Source: Streptomyces sp. T12
Lineage (GTDB): Bacteria; Actinomycetota; Actinomycetes; Streptomycetales; Streptomycetaceae
DNA length: 64,000 nt
Reading direction: 5' to 3'
Assembly: GCF_028736035.1 (NCBI RefSeq)
Contig: NZ_CP117866.1
Coordinates: forward strand, 10,891,001-10,955,000
Below, one piece after another: positions 53,067 through 61,529 of the stretch. Each line of letters begins with the position of its first letter. The stretch's first letter is position 1. The position numbers were made by a program, and so were the translations under genes. The notes beneath the pieces are model-generated. The model had not been told where the DNA came from, ran no database searches, and saw only the letters and a program-made list of their open reading frames with translations.

Positions 53067-53492
53067 TCAGCGGCTGAACCGACGCCGGTACGTGACGTAA
53101 CCGGCGGCCAGCGCCACCGCACCGACGGCCAGGCCGGCTCCCAGCGCCACCTCGAAGTCCGCCGGCCCCGTGCTGCCGCCCAGGCCGCCCCTGACTCCCT
53201 GCGTGGGGAGGGGCGAGAGGGTGGGGAGCGGCGTGCGTATGGGGAGCGGCGAGGAGACGGCCGCGTCACGGCGCGGCAGGTCCTCACAGGCGACGCCATC
53301 GTCCCTGCCCCGGTCCTCGTCCAGGCGATGGTGGTCATCGGGGTCGCGGTTGAACTGCGCCTGTGCGTCTTCCTGGAAGGCGAAGTCGCCGCAGTCCAGG
53401 TCGCTTTGGGCGTGGGCGATGGGGGCCGCCGGGCCGGTGGTGACGAGGACGGTGATCGCGGCTGCGCATATCGCATGGATGCGTCTCTTCAC
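53067..53492 (-). CDS. Surface Excalibur-domain protein
   Basis: 141 residues. Signal peptide MKRRIHAICAAAITVLVTTG cleaved near AHAQ. An Excalibur (extracellular Ca-binding) motif follows: DCGDFAFQEDAQAQFNRDP, then DEDRGRDDGVACEDLP, with two Cys and the D-x-D-x-D-G pattern. A Pro/Ser/Leu-rich stalk leads to a C-terminal membrane helix (LGAGLAVGAVALAAGYVTY) and a basic end RRRFSR, so it is anchored outside the membrane. The C-terminal architecture is sortase-like but I see no LPxTG or LAxTG. Function probably structural or metal-sensing. Confidence 0.85.
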   Translation of the reverse strand: MKRRIHAICAAAITVLVTTGPAAPIAHAQSDLDCGDFAFQEDAQAQFNRDPDDHHRLDEDRGRDDGVACEDLPRRDAAVSSPLPIRTPLPTLSPLPTQGVRGGLGGSTGPADFEVALGAGLAVGAVALAAGYVTYRRRFSR

Positions 53493-53630
53493 GAGCGTTC
53501 CCTTTCGGTCGTGCGGTCTCGACGACCGTCATTGCGACCGTAGGGACGTCACCCGCTCACCGGCGCGTCCTGTTACGCCATACGACTTCTCCGCCCATCG
53601 GCGGTGCCCGAACGGCCCAGCCCCGGGTGC

Positions 53631-55457
53631 TCAGTCCGTCTGCGGCCCGTACGCCGTCATGAAACGGTCGCGGAACTTGTCCATGCCCCAGGTCGGCGCG
53701 TTCTCGGCGGGCTTGAGGCCGTCGCTCCAGTGCCAGTCGGCGATCTTGTCGAGGACCTTCTGGTCGCGGGCGACGATGGTGACGGGGACGTCCTTGCTCG
53801 TGTTGCCCGCGGTGACGGTCGGGACGGGCTGGTGGTCGCCGAGGAAGACGAGGACCGTGTCGTCGGTGCCGTAGCGCTCGACCCATTCGGTGAGGCTGTG
53901 GAGCGAGTACTCGATGGCGCGACGGTACTCGGTGCGCACGCGCTCGGGGTCCTTCCAGACCTCCTTGGGGTCCGTGCCCTCCTTCTTGATCTGGTGGAAG
54001 ACCGAGCCGTCGCCGAGGTCGTCCCAGTCGACCATCCGGGCGATGGGGGACCAGGGATTGTGGCTGGAGGCCAGGATGATCTCCGCCATGATCGGCTCGC
54101 GGTCCTTCTTGCCGTGCTCCAGACGCTGGAAGGCCTCCAGGCTGAACTGGTCGGGCACGGGCGTCCAGCTGAAGTAGGGGCCCTGGTAGCCCAGGTGCTC
54201 GGAGTCGTAGATGTGGTCGAGAGCGAAGAACTTGCCCTCCGGCCAGGCCCGTCGCACCCCGGGCACGACACCGACCGTGCGCCACGCACCCGTCTTGCGG
54301 AAGTAGCTGTTCAGTGTGGCGCGGTCGCTGGTGGTCAGACTCCGGTACCGCTGCTGGTTCTTGATCCAGAGACCGGACAGGAAGGTGGAGTGGGCGAGCC
54401 AGCTGCCCGCTCCCGTCACCGGGGACTTCAGCCAGGCGCTGCGCGACTGGAAGCCGGCCGTCTTGAGCGAGCTCGTCCCCTCCTTGAGCACCGCGTCGAT
54501 CTGCGGCGCCATCGCCGGGTCGTCGATCGCGACACGGCCGTAGCTCTCGATGAACGTGAACAGCACGTCCTTGCCGCGCAGTCCCGTCAGCAACTGGTCC
54601 GGCGGCGTCTTCGCGAAGGCGTCCACCGCCGCCTGCTTCTCGAAGACCCGTCCGTCCTTCAGGCCCGCGCGCACCTGCTCGATACGGTTGTTGACGAGGT
54701 CGGCGTTGGCCTTGGTCGCGAGCGGAACGCTGGTGACCTGGATGCTCAGCGTCATGCAGGTGATCCAGGCGGTGCCGAGGATCAGTGTCGTGCGGGCGGC
54801 GACGGCGCGATGGCGGACCATCAGGTTCGTCACCCGCACCATCGCGAGTGTCATGAGGACGAGCACCGCGACGATCAGGACGAGCACCCCGACCACCGCG
54901 AGCACCTGGCCGGTACGCCCGAACGACTCCCGTACGAACTCCGCCGCGTCGTCGAGCAGGATCCAGTCCAGGACCAGGTCGAAGGGGCGCGCCAGAACCG
55001 AGTAGAAGCCCATGTCGACGAACTTCAGTACCGTGAGCAGACCGAGGAGCGCGCCCGATACCACCGCCATCAGCCGCCGTGACCGCGTCGGCAGCGCCAG
55101 CAACAGTCCCGCGAGCAGGATTCCCTCGGCCGGGAGGCGGAAGAACGCCTCGGCGTCGAGTCGTTCGAGGCGGTTCGGCACGAGGAGCGCGAAGAGCAGC
55201 AGCGCGCCGGCCAGGACCGTCGTCCCCACGGTGACGCCGCGTGCGGTACGGGGGTAGCGGCGCCGCCAGCCGAACCAGCCGGGGGGTGGGGAGCCGGAGG
55301 GCTCCGCAGACGGGCTCGCCTTTGTTTCGTCGTCCGCGGCAGTCTCGGCCGCTGCTGCGGTCCCGTCTTCTGCCGTCCCCGCTTCCGTCGTCCCGGCTTC
55401 CGCCGTCCCCGCTTCTTCCGTCTCCTGCGTTACTTCGTCTGTTGCCTCCTGCGACAC
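53631..55457 (-). CDS. LTA-synthase/sulfatase-family membrane phosphotransferase or hydrolase
   Basis: 608 residues. A cytoplasmic N-terminus with AGTAE-type five-residue repeats leads to about four to five membrane helices (residues 75-240), then an extracellular alkaline-phosphatase-superfamily domain. Metal-site pieces are visible: FTFIESYGR near residue 300, a Ser/Thr nucleophile region around GAGSWLAHSTFLSG near 350, and the late FLGDHQP near 555. The architecture matches lipoteichoic-acid-synthase-like and glycerol-phosphate-transfer enzymes. I use GTG 55457, preceded by GGAGGACCTCCGG; an in-frame extension to 55526 is possible. Substrate not deducible. Confidence 0.88.
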   Translation of the reverse strand: MSQEATDEVTQETEEAGTAEAGTTEAGTAEDGTAAAAETAADDETKASPSAEPSGSPPPGWFGWRRRYPRTARGVTVGTTVLAGALLLFALLVPNRLERLDAEAFFRLPAEGILLAGLLLALPTRSRRLMAVVSGALLGLLTVLKFVDMGFYSVLARPFDLVLDWILLDDAAEFVRESFGRTGQVLAVVGVLVLIVAVLVLMTLAMVRVTNLMVRHRAVAARTTLILGTAWITCMTLSIQVTSVPLATKANADLVNNRIEQVRAGLKDGRVFEKQAAVDAFAKTPPDQLLTGLRGKDVLFTFIESYGRVAIDDPAMAPQIDAVLKEGTSSLKTAGFQSRSAWLKSPVTGAGSWLAHSTFLSGLWIKNQQRYRSLTTSDRATLNSYFRKTGAWRTVGVVPGVRRAWPEGKFFALDHIYDSEHLGYQGPYFSWTPVPDQFSLEAFQRLEHGKKDREPIMAEIILASSHNPWSPIARMVDWDDLGDGSVFHQIKKEGTDPKEVWKDPERVRTEYRRAIEYSLHSLTEWVERYGTDDTVLVFLGDHQPVPTVTAGNTSKDVPVTIVARDQKVLDKIADWHWSDGLKPAENAPTWGMDKFRDRFMTAYGPQTD

Positions 55458-55573
55458 CCGGAGGTCCTCCCGTGCGGTCTTGCGATGGCATGGCAAACAG
55501 CGCCCAATGATCGGGCCTGCCCCCACGAGTACGTCCGCACGTCACCTTAGGTTCAATCGGACCTGCCCGGAAT

Positions 55574-57223
55574 TCACCCGTCCGCCGCCGACACCGCCGA
55601 CACCGCCGCCACCGCCGTCTCCCGCGCCCACCGGTAGTCCGCCTTGCCGCTGGGCGAGCGCCGGATCGAGTCCGTGATCACGAGCTGGCGGGGGATCTTG
55701 TATCCCGCGAGGTGGGAGCGGCAGTGGGTCTGGATGTCCGCCAGCGAAGGCTGTACCGCACCTGCCCGCAACTGCACCACGGCCGCCACATGGTGCCCCC
55801 ACTTCGGGTCCGGCACCCCGGCCACCAGTACGTCGTACACGTCGGGGTGGGACTTGAGCGCCTGCTCGACCTCCTCCGGGTACACCTTCTCGCCCCCGGT
55901 GTTGATGCACTGCGAGCCGCGGCCCAGCACGGTGACGACGCCCTCCTCGTCGACCGTGGCCATGTCGCCGAGCAGCACCCACCGCTCGCCGTCCTGCTCG
56001 AAGAAGGTCTCGGCGGTTTTCCCCGGGTCGTTGTAGTAGCCGAGCGGCACGTGACCGCACTGTGCGATCCGGCCCACCTCGCCCACGGCGACCGGCTCGT
56101 GCGTGGTCGGATCGACCACCTGGGTACGGGAGTTGACGCGGATGCGGAAGCCGCGCTCGGGACCGGAGTCCTCGGTGGCGGTGCCGTTGAAGCCGGACTC
56201 CGAGGAGCCGAAGTTGTTCAGCAGCATCACGTTGGGGACCAGCGCCTGGAACTGCCGGCGCACGGTCTCGGACATGATGGCCCCGGACGACGACACGCTG
56301 AACATCGACGAGCAGTCCGTGCCCTTCATCGGCCCGCTGAGCGCGTCGACCAGCGGCCGCAGCATCGCGTCGCCGACCAGCGACACGCTGGTGACCTTCT
56401 CCTTCTCGATCGTCCGCAGGACCTCCTCCGGCGCGAACTTGCGGTGGATTACGACGCGTTGGCCGAAGTTGAAGCCGATGAAGGCGGTCAGCGTGGACGT
56501 GCCGTGCATCAGTGGAGCGGTGGGGAAGAAGGTGATCCCGTCGCCGCCCGCCGCCACCCGCTCGGCGAGCTCCTGCGGCTTCTTCACCGGCTCACCGGTC
56601 GGCGCGCCGCCGCCCAGCCCCGAGAAGAACAGGTCCTCCTGGCGCCACATCACACCCTTGGGCATCCCGGTGGTGCCGCCGGTGTAGATGATGAACTGGT
56701 CGTCCCCCGACCGCGCCGGGAACCCCCGCTCGGGCGACCCCGCGGCCTCGGCGTCCGCGAATGCCACGGCGGGCACGACCGGAGCACCGGCCGCGCCCGG
56801 CGCCACGGCGCCGACCCGCACCAGATGCCGTAGCCCGTCCACCCGCGGTAGCGCCGCCGCCACCCGGTCCGTGAACTCCGCCTCGAAGACCAGGGCCACC
56901 AGATCGGCGTCCCGGTAGAGGTACACCAACTCCTCTTCCACATAGCGGTAGTTGACGTTGACCGGGACGATCCGCGCCTTCAGGCAGCCCAGCACCGTCT
57001 GCAAGTACTCGATGCCGTTGTAGAGGTGGAGCCCGAGGTGCTCGCCGGGACGTATCCCGCTGTCGATCAGATGGTGTGCGATCCGGTTGGCGGCCGCGTC
57101 CAGCTGCGCGTACGTCAGACGGCGCTGCGCGCCCGTGCCCGGGTGGTCGATGTACACGAGCGCCTCGCGGCCCGGAACCACGTCGACGACAGACTCGAAC
57201 AGGTCGGCAAGGTTGTACTCCAC
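55574..57223 (-). CDS. fadD19: Steroid-side-chain-type acyl-CoA ligase, FadD19-like
   Basis: 549 residues, ANL fold. Landmarks: RLTYAQLDAAANRIAHHLID, PVNVNYRYVEEELVYLYRDADLVALVFE, the phosphate loop YTGGTTGMPKGVMWRQEDLF near residue 175, GDAMLRPLVDAL, NFGSSESGFNG and RGSQCINTGGEKVYPEEVEQALK, RSPSGKADYRWA. These and the length resemble mycobacterial FadD19 (548 residues as I recall), a C3-side-chain steroid-CoA ligase needed for C-24-branched sterols in Rhodococcus. The GTG at 57223 follows AGGAGGAGCG. It diverges from an EchA19-like gene, the same neighbour as in mycobacteria. Long-chain fatty acids remain an alternative substrate. Confidence 0.85.
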   Translation of the reverse strand: MEYNLADLFESVVDVVPGREALVYIDHPGTGAQRRLTYAQLDAAANRIAHHLIDSGIRPGEHLGLHLYNGIEYLQTVLGCLKARIVPVNVNYRYVEEELVYLYRDADLVALVFEAEFTDRVAAALPRVDGLRHLVRVGAVAPGAAGAPVVPAVAFADAEAAGSPERGFPARSGDDQFIIYTGGTTGMPKGVMWRQEDLFFSGLGGGAPTGEPVKKPQELAERVAAGGDGITFFPTAPLMHGTSTLTAFIGFNFGQRVVIHRKFAPEEVLRTIEKEKVTSVSLVGDAMLRPLVDALSGPMKGTDCSSMFSVSSSGAIMSETVRRQFQALVPNVMLLNNFGSSESGFNGTATEDSGPERGFRIRVNSRTQVVDPTTHEPVAVGEVGRIAQCGHVPLGYYNDPGKTAETFFEQDGERWVLLGDMATVDEEGVVTVLGRGSQCINTGGEKVYPEEVEQALKSHPDVYDVLVAGVPDPKWGHHVAAVVQLRAGAVQPSLADIQTHCRSHLAGYKIPRQLVITDSIRRSPSGKADYRWARETAVAAVSAVSAADG

Positions 57224-57305
57224 CGCTCCTCCTGACCTCGCTCTCCACCGGCTGCCGGTCATCAGAGCAAAGGGCGGCACAACTGTGAAGGGCCCGCGCA
57301 CAAGA

Positions 57306-57328
57306 AATCTGACTGTCTGTCAGAAAAC
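57306..57328. promoter_or_regulatory. TetR-type operator in the fadD19/echA19 divergent region
   Basis: TCTGAC-TGTCT-GTCAGA (57308-57324), 6-bp arms, lies roughly midway in the 166-bp divergent gap. It matches the site at 36015-36031 at 14 of 17 positions with similar flanks. Confidence 0.65.
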
Positions 57329-57350
57329 CCTTGAAGTGCCCCGGCGCCTC

Positions 57351-57366
57351 CTGCAACCTGTTCTCG
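57351..57366. promoter_or_regulatory. KstR-like box upstream of echA19
   Basis: CTGCAACCTGTTCTCG carries AAC-N2-GTT in the KstR frame and matches CTAGAACnnGTTCTAG at 11 of 14 defined positions. It matches 7 of 8 defined positions of TnnAACnnGTTnnA (last A is C). It lies 24 bp before the echA19-like start. Confidence 0.5.
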
Positions 57367-57389
57367 TTCTTTCAGAGGGGAGATGGGCG

Positions 57390-58190
57390 ATGGGTGGGAC
57401 GGAACACCTCACCGTGCAGCGCGAAGGCGCCACACTGGTGCTCACGCTGAACAGGCCGGAGGCCAAGAACGCGCTCTCACTGGCGATGCTCGTCGGCCTG
57501 TACGACGGCTGGCTCGAGGCCGACGCCGACGACTCGGTCCGCTCGATCGTGTTCACCGGGGCGGGCGGCTCGTTCTGTGCGGGCATGGACCTCAAGGCAC
57601 TGGCCGGCAAGGGCATGGAGGGAGAGCAGTACCGGGACCGGCTGAAGGCCGACCCCGACCTGCACTGGAAGGCGATGCTGCGCCATCACCGCCCCCGCAA
57701 GCCGGTGATCGCCGCCGTCGAGGGGTACTGCGTCGCGGGCGGCACGGAGATGCTGCAGGGCACCGACATCCGCGTCGCGGGCGAGTCCGCGACCTTCGGG
57801 CTCTTCGAGGTGAAGCGCGGCCTGTTCCCCATCGGCGGCTCCACGGTCCGCCTGCAACGCCAGATCCCGCGCACCCACGCCCTGGAGATGCTGCTCACCG
57901 GGCGCCCGTACAGCGCCCGCGAGGCCGCCGACATCGGCCTGGTCGGGCACGTCGTCCCCGACGGCACGGCACTGACCAAGGCCCTGGAGATCGCCGAACG
58001 CATCAACGCCTGCGGCCCACTGGCCGTCGAGGCCGTCAAGGCGTCGGTCTACGAGAGCGCCGAACTGACCGAGACCGACGGCCTCGCCGCCGAACTGCAG
58101 CGCGGCTGGCCGATCTTCGACACCGCGGATGCCAAGGAAGGCGCCCGCGCCTTCGCGGAGAAACGACCGCCCGTCTACAAGCGCACCTGA
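57390..58190 (+). CDS. echA19: Enoyl-CoA hydratase, EchA19-like
   Basis: 266 residues, crotonase fold. Oxyanion-hole segments FTGAGGSFCAGMDLKAL near residue 55 and AAVEGYCVAGGTEMLQGTDIRVAGES near 105; GLIGHVVPDG-like GLVGHVVPDGTALTKALEIAERI; and the ending DAKEGARAFAEKRPPVYK. The run around GGTEMLQGTDIRVAGESATFG and the C-terminus resemble mycobacterial EchA19, a steroid enoyl-CoA hydratase, from memory. It hydrates the double bond made by an acyl-CoA dehydrogenase during side-chain beta-oxidation. ATG 57390 follows GGGGAG. It opens a four-gene operon with the OB-fold and two thiolase-like genes. Confidence 0.87.
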   Translation: MGGTEHLTVQREGATLVLTLNRPEAKNALSLAMLVGLYDGWLEADADDSVRSIVFTGAGGSFCAGMDLKALAGKGMEGEQYRDRLKADPDLHWKAMLRHHRPRKPVIAAVEGYCVAGGTEMLQGTDIRVAGESATFGLFEVKRGLFPIGGSTVRLQRQIPRTHALEMLLTGRPYSAREAADIGLVGHVVPDGTALTKALEIAERINACGPLAVEAVKASVYESAELTETDGLAAELQRGWPIFDTADAKEGARAFAEKRPPVYKRT

Positions 58191-58237
58191 CCGCCGTGCC
58201 CGGCCCGTGCGCCCCACCTCCAAAGGAGATCCGCGGG

Positions 58238-59179
58238 ATGCCCGAAGTCCTCAAAGCGCCGCTCGTCGTCGAGTTCCCCTTCACCCGCTCCCTCGGCCCC
58301 GTCCAGAGCGCCTTCCTCACCGGCCTGCGCGAACGCATCGTGCTCGGAGTGCGCACCGGCGACGGCCGCACGCTCGTCCCGCCCGTCGAGTACGACCCCG
58401 TCACCGCCGAGGAGATCCGCGACCTGGTCGAGGTCGCCCCCACCGGCACGGTCACCACCTGGGCCTGGAACCACGCCCCCCGCCGCGACCAGCCCCTCGA
58501 CACCCCCTTCGCCTGGGCCCTGGTCCGTCTCGACGGCGCCGACACCGCCCTCCTGCACGCCCTCGACGCCCCCGGCCCCGACGCCGTGCACACCGGCATG
58601 CGCGTCCGCGTCCGCTGGGCCGGGGAACGCACCGGCGCCATCACGGACATCGCCTGCTTCGAGCCGTACGACGGCAGCCCAGCCGAACCCACGGGCCACA
58701 CCGGGGAGTTCGAGGACCCGATCACCGGCATCGTCGCCCGCGCCCGCCTCGACTACACCTACTCACCCGGCCGCGCCCAGACCGCCTACATCAACGCCCT
58801 GGCCGACCGTCGCAACGTCGGCGAACGATGCCCCTCCTGCCGCAAGGTGTACGTCCCGCCGAGGGGTGCGTGCCCCACATGTGGGGTCGCCACATCAGAA
58901 CAGGTCGAGGTAGGTCCTCGCGGCACAGTCACCACGTTCTGCATCGTCAACATCAAGGCGAAGAACCTCGACATCGAAGTGCCCTACGTCTACGCCCACA
59001 TCGCCCTCGACGGAGCCGACCTCGCCCTGCACGGCCGTATCGGCGGCATCCCCTACAACCAGGTGCGCATGGGCCTGCGCGTCGAACCTGTGTGGACCGA
59101 GGGCGGCCGCTACCCCGACCACTACCGGCCGACCGGCGAGCCCGACGCGGACTACGACACGTACAAGGAGCTGGTGTAG
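58238..59179 (+). CDS. Tandem DUF35/OB-fold protein, thiolase partner (Rv3521-like)
   Basis: 313 residues, two copies of a rubredoxin-like zinc ribbon plus OB fold. The second copy (about 180-313) is intact: GERCPSCRKVYVPPRGACPTCG has two CxxC pairs, followed by VEVGPRGTVTTFCIVN. The first copy (about 20-150) keeps the frame (RERIVLGVRTGDGRTLVPPV, VEVAPTGTVTTWAWN) but has lost all four Cys. DUF35 proteins bind CoA esters and pair with thiolase-like aldolases. The next gene starts at the base after its stop, and the same gene order (Rv3521, ltp4, ltp3) is known in mycobacteria. Start follows AAAGGAG. Confidence 0.87.
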   Translation: MPEVLKAPLVVEFPFTRSLGPVQSAFLTGLRERIVLGVRTGDGRTLVPPVEYDPVTAEEIRDLVEVAPTGTVTTWAWNHAPRRDQPLDTPFAWALVRLDGADTALLHALDAPGPDAVHTGMRVRVRWAGERTGAITDIACFEPYDGSPAEPTGHTGEFEDPITGIVARARLDYTYSPGRAQTAYINALADRRNVGERCPSCRKVYVPPRGACPTCGVATSEQVEVGPRGTVTTFCIVNIKAKNLDIEVPYVYAHIALDGADLALHGRIGGIPYNQVRMGLRVEPVWTEGGRYPDHYRPTGEPDADYDTYKELV

Positions 59180-60244
59180 ATGGCCAGGGACCTGCCGGTC
59201 AGGGACATCGCCGTCGTAGCCTTCGGCCAGACCGATCACCGGCGCACCAGCGAAGAGCTCTCCGAGGTGGAGATGCTCATGCCGGTCCTGCACGACGTGC
59301 TCGCACAGACCGGCCTCAAGACCACCGACATCGGCTTCACCTGCTCCGGCTCCAGCGACTACCTCGCCGGCCGCGCCTTCTCCTTCACCCTCGCCCTCGA
59401 CGGCGTCGGCGCCTGGCCGCCGATCTCCGAGTCGCACGTCGAGATGGACGGCGCGTGGGCGCTGTACGAGGCGTGGACCAAGCTTCTGACCGGGGACGCC
59501 GACACCGCGCTCGTCTACTCCTACGGCAAGTCCTCGCCCGGCCCCTTGCGTGACGTCCTGACCCGGCAGCTCGACCCCTACTACGTCGCGCCCCTGTGGC
59601 CCGACTCCGTCGCCCTGGCCGCCCTCCAGGCGCAGGCCCTCATCGACGCCGGCGACACGGACGAACCCGCGCTCGCCGCCGTCGCGGTCCGCAGTCGCGA
59701 TGTCGCTGCCACCAACTCCCATGCCCAGCTGCAGGGTTCGGTGCCGCAGGGAGAGTACGTGGTACGACCGCTGCGTACCGGCGACTGCCCGCCCATCGGC
59801 GACGGGGCCGCCGCCGTGATCCTCGCGGCGGGGGAGCGGGCCCGCGAGCTGTGCGAGCGGCCCGCCTGGATCCGTGGCATCGACCACCGCATCGAGGCAC
59901 ACGGCCTGGGCGTGCGCGACCTGACCGACTCACCCTCGACCCGCCTCGCCGCCGAGAAGGCCGGCGCCTTCGAACGGCCCGTCGACACCGCCGAGTTGCA
60001 CGCGCCCTTCACCTCCCAGGAGGTCGTCCTGCGCAAGGCGCTGAAGCTCGAAGGCGGCGTGCGCGTCAACCCCTCCGGCGGGGCCCTCGCCGCCAACCCC
60101 GTCATGGCCGCCGGGCTCATCCGCATCGGAGAGGCCGCCGCCCGCATCCACCGGGGCGAGTCCGACCGGGCGCTCGCGCACGCCACGTCCGGACCGTGTC
60201 TGCAACAGAACCTGGTCGCCGTACTCGAAGGGGATCCGCGATGA
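59180..60244 (+). CDS. ltp4: Thiolase-like steroid side-chain aldolase, Ltp4-like
   Basis: 354 residues, the same length I recall for mycobacterial Ltp4. Thiolase-fold start VRDIAVVAFGQTDHRRTSEELSEVEMLMPVL; then FTCSGSSDYLAGRAFSF near residue 54, SHVEMDGAWALYEAWTKLLTGDADTALVYSYGKSSPG, GDCPPIGDGAAAVILA and NPSGGALAANPVMAAGLIR near 300. The usual thiolase nucleophile Cys context is absent, consistent with a retro-aldol rather than a thiolytic enzyme. With Ltp3 it is linked to removing C-24 branches in sterol side chains in Rhodococcus. It follows directly on the DUF35 gene and overlaps the next start (ATGA). Confidence 0.87.
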   Translation: MARDLPVRDIAVVAFGQTDHRRTSEELSEVEMLMPVLHDVLAQTGLKTTDIGFTCSGSSDYLAGRAFSFTLALDGVGAWPPISESHVEMDGAWALYEAWTKLLTGDADTALVYSYGKSSPGPLRDVLTRQLDPYYVAPLWPDSVALAALQAQALIDAGDTDEPALAAVAVRSRDVAATNSHAQLQGSVPQGEYVVRPLRTGDCPPIGDGAAAVILAAGERARELCERPAWIRGIDHRIEAHGLGVRDLTDSPSTRLAAEKAGAFERPVDTAELHAPFTSQEVVLRKALKLEGGVRVNPSGGALAANPVMAAGLIRIGEAAARIHRGESDRALAHATSGPCLQQNLVAVLEGDPR

Positions 60245-61407
60245 GCAAGGAGCCCGTGGCCGTCGTAGGCGTCGGTCAGACCAAGCACGTCGCGGCGCGC
60301 CGGGACGTGTCCATCGCCGGGCTCGTCCGGGAGGCTGCCCAACAGGCCCTCGACGACGCCGAGTTGAGCTGGTCCGACATCGACGCCGTCGTCATCGGCA
60401 AGGCGCCCGACTTCTTCGAGGGCGTGATGATGCCCGAGCTCTACCTCGCTGACGCGCTCGGCGCGGTGGGCAAGCCCATGCTCCGGGTGCACACGGCCGG
60501 TTCGGTCGGCGGTTCCACGGCCCTCGTCGCCGCCAACCTGGTCGCGGCCCGCGTGCACGGCACCGTGCTGACGCTCGCCTTCGAGAAGCAGTCGGAGTCG
60601 AACGCCATGTGGGGCCTGTCCCTGCCGATCCCCTTCCAGCAGCCCCTGCTGGCCGGCGCGGGCGGGTTCTTCGCGCCGCACGTGCGCGCGTACATGCGGC
60701 GCAGCGGCGCGCCCGACACGGTCGGCTCGCTGGTGGCGTACAAGGACCGTCGCAACGCGCTGAAGAACCCCTACGCGCACCTTCACGAGCACGACATCAC
60801 GCTGGAGAAGGTCCAGGCCTCGCCCATGCTCTGGGACCCGATCCGCTACTCGGAGACCTGCCCGTCCTCCGACGGTGCCTGCGCGATGATCCTCACCGAC
60901 CGTGCCGGAGCCGCCCGCGCGCCCCGTCCGCCCGCCTGGATGCTCGGCGGCGCGATGCGCAGCGAGCCCACCCTCTTCGCCGGCAAGGACTTCGTGTCGC
61001 CGCAGGCCGGGAAGGACTGCGCGGCCGACGTGTACCGGCAGGCGGGGATCGCCGATCCGCGCCGGGACATCGACGCGGTCGAGATGTACGTGCCGTTCTC
61101 CTGGTACGAGCCCATGTGGCTGGAGAACCTCGGCTTCGCCGCCGAGGGCGAGGGCTGGAAACTCACCGAGTCCGGGGTGACCGAGCTCGACGGGGACCTG
61201 CCCGTCAACATGTCGGGCGGCGTCCTGTCCACCAACCCCATCGGGGCCTCCGGCATGATCCGCTTCGCGGAGGCGGCCCTCCAGGTGCGCGGACAGGCCG
61301 GGGAACACCAGGTCGACAGGGCCCGCAAGGTGCTCGGGCACGCCTACGGCGGCGGCTCCCAGTTCTTCTCCATGTGGCTCGTGGGCTCCGAGTCCCCGGA
61401 CGCATGA
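60241..61407 (+). CDS. ltp3: Thiolase-like steroid side-chain aldolase, Ltp3-like
   Basis: 388 residues, thiolase superfamily (SCP-x/lipid-transfer type). Start EPVAVVGVGQTKHVAARRDVS; the usual Cys nucleophile position is Ser in VHTAGSVGGSTALVAANLV near residue 85, so it is not a normal thiolase. Later landmarks are SETCPSSDGACAMILTD, DAVEMYVPFSWYEPMWLENLG, MSGGVLSTNPIGASGMIRFAEAAL near 325 and AYGGGSQFFSMWLVG. It pairs with the Ltp4-like protein; the ATGA overlap suggests balanced synthesis. It ends the operon, and the next gene is 122 bp away. Confidence 0.87.
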   Translation: MSKEPVAVVGVGQTKHVAARRDVSIAGLVREAAQQALDDAELSWSDIDAVVIGKAPDFFEGVMMPELYLADALGAVGKPMLRVHTAGSVGGSTALVAANLVAARVHGTVLTLAFEKQSESNAMWGLSLPIPFQQPLLAGAGGFFAPHVRAYMRRSGAPDTVGSLVAYKDRRNALKNPYAHLHEHDITLEKVQASPMLWDPIRYSETCPSSDGACAMILTDRAGAARAPRPPAWMLGGAMRSEPTLFAGKDFVSPQAGKDCAADVYRQAGIADPRRDIDAVEMYVPFSWYEPMWLENLGFAAEGEGWKLTESGVTELDGDLPVNMSGGVLSTNPIGASGMIRFAEAALQVRGQAGEHQVDRARKVLGHAYGGGSQFFSMWLVGSESPDA

Positions 61408-61529
61408 GCGAACTCCCCGGACGGGGGGTGGAGGTGACTCCGCAAAGGTCCTCCTCACGTGGCCTGTTGACACTCGGAACCGATCGCTAGGCTGGCCCGC
61501 GGACGACGCGAATCGGGAGGAGCACGGAC

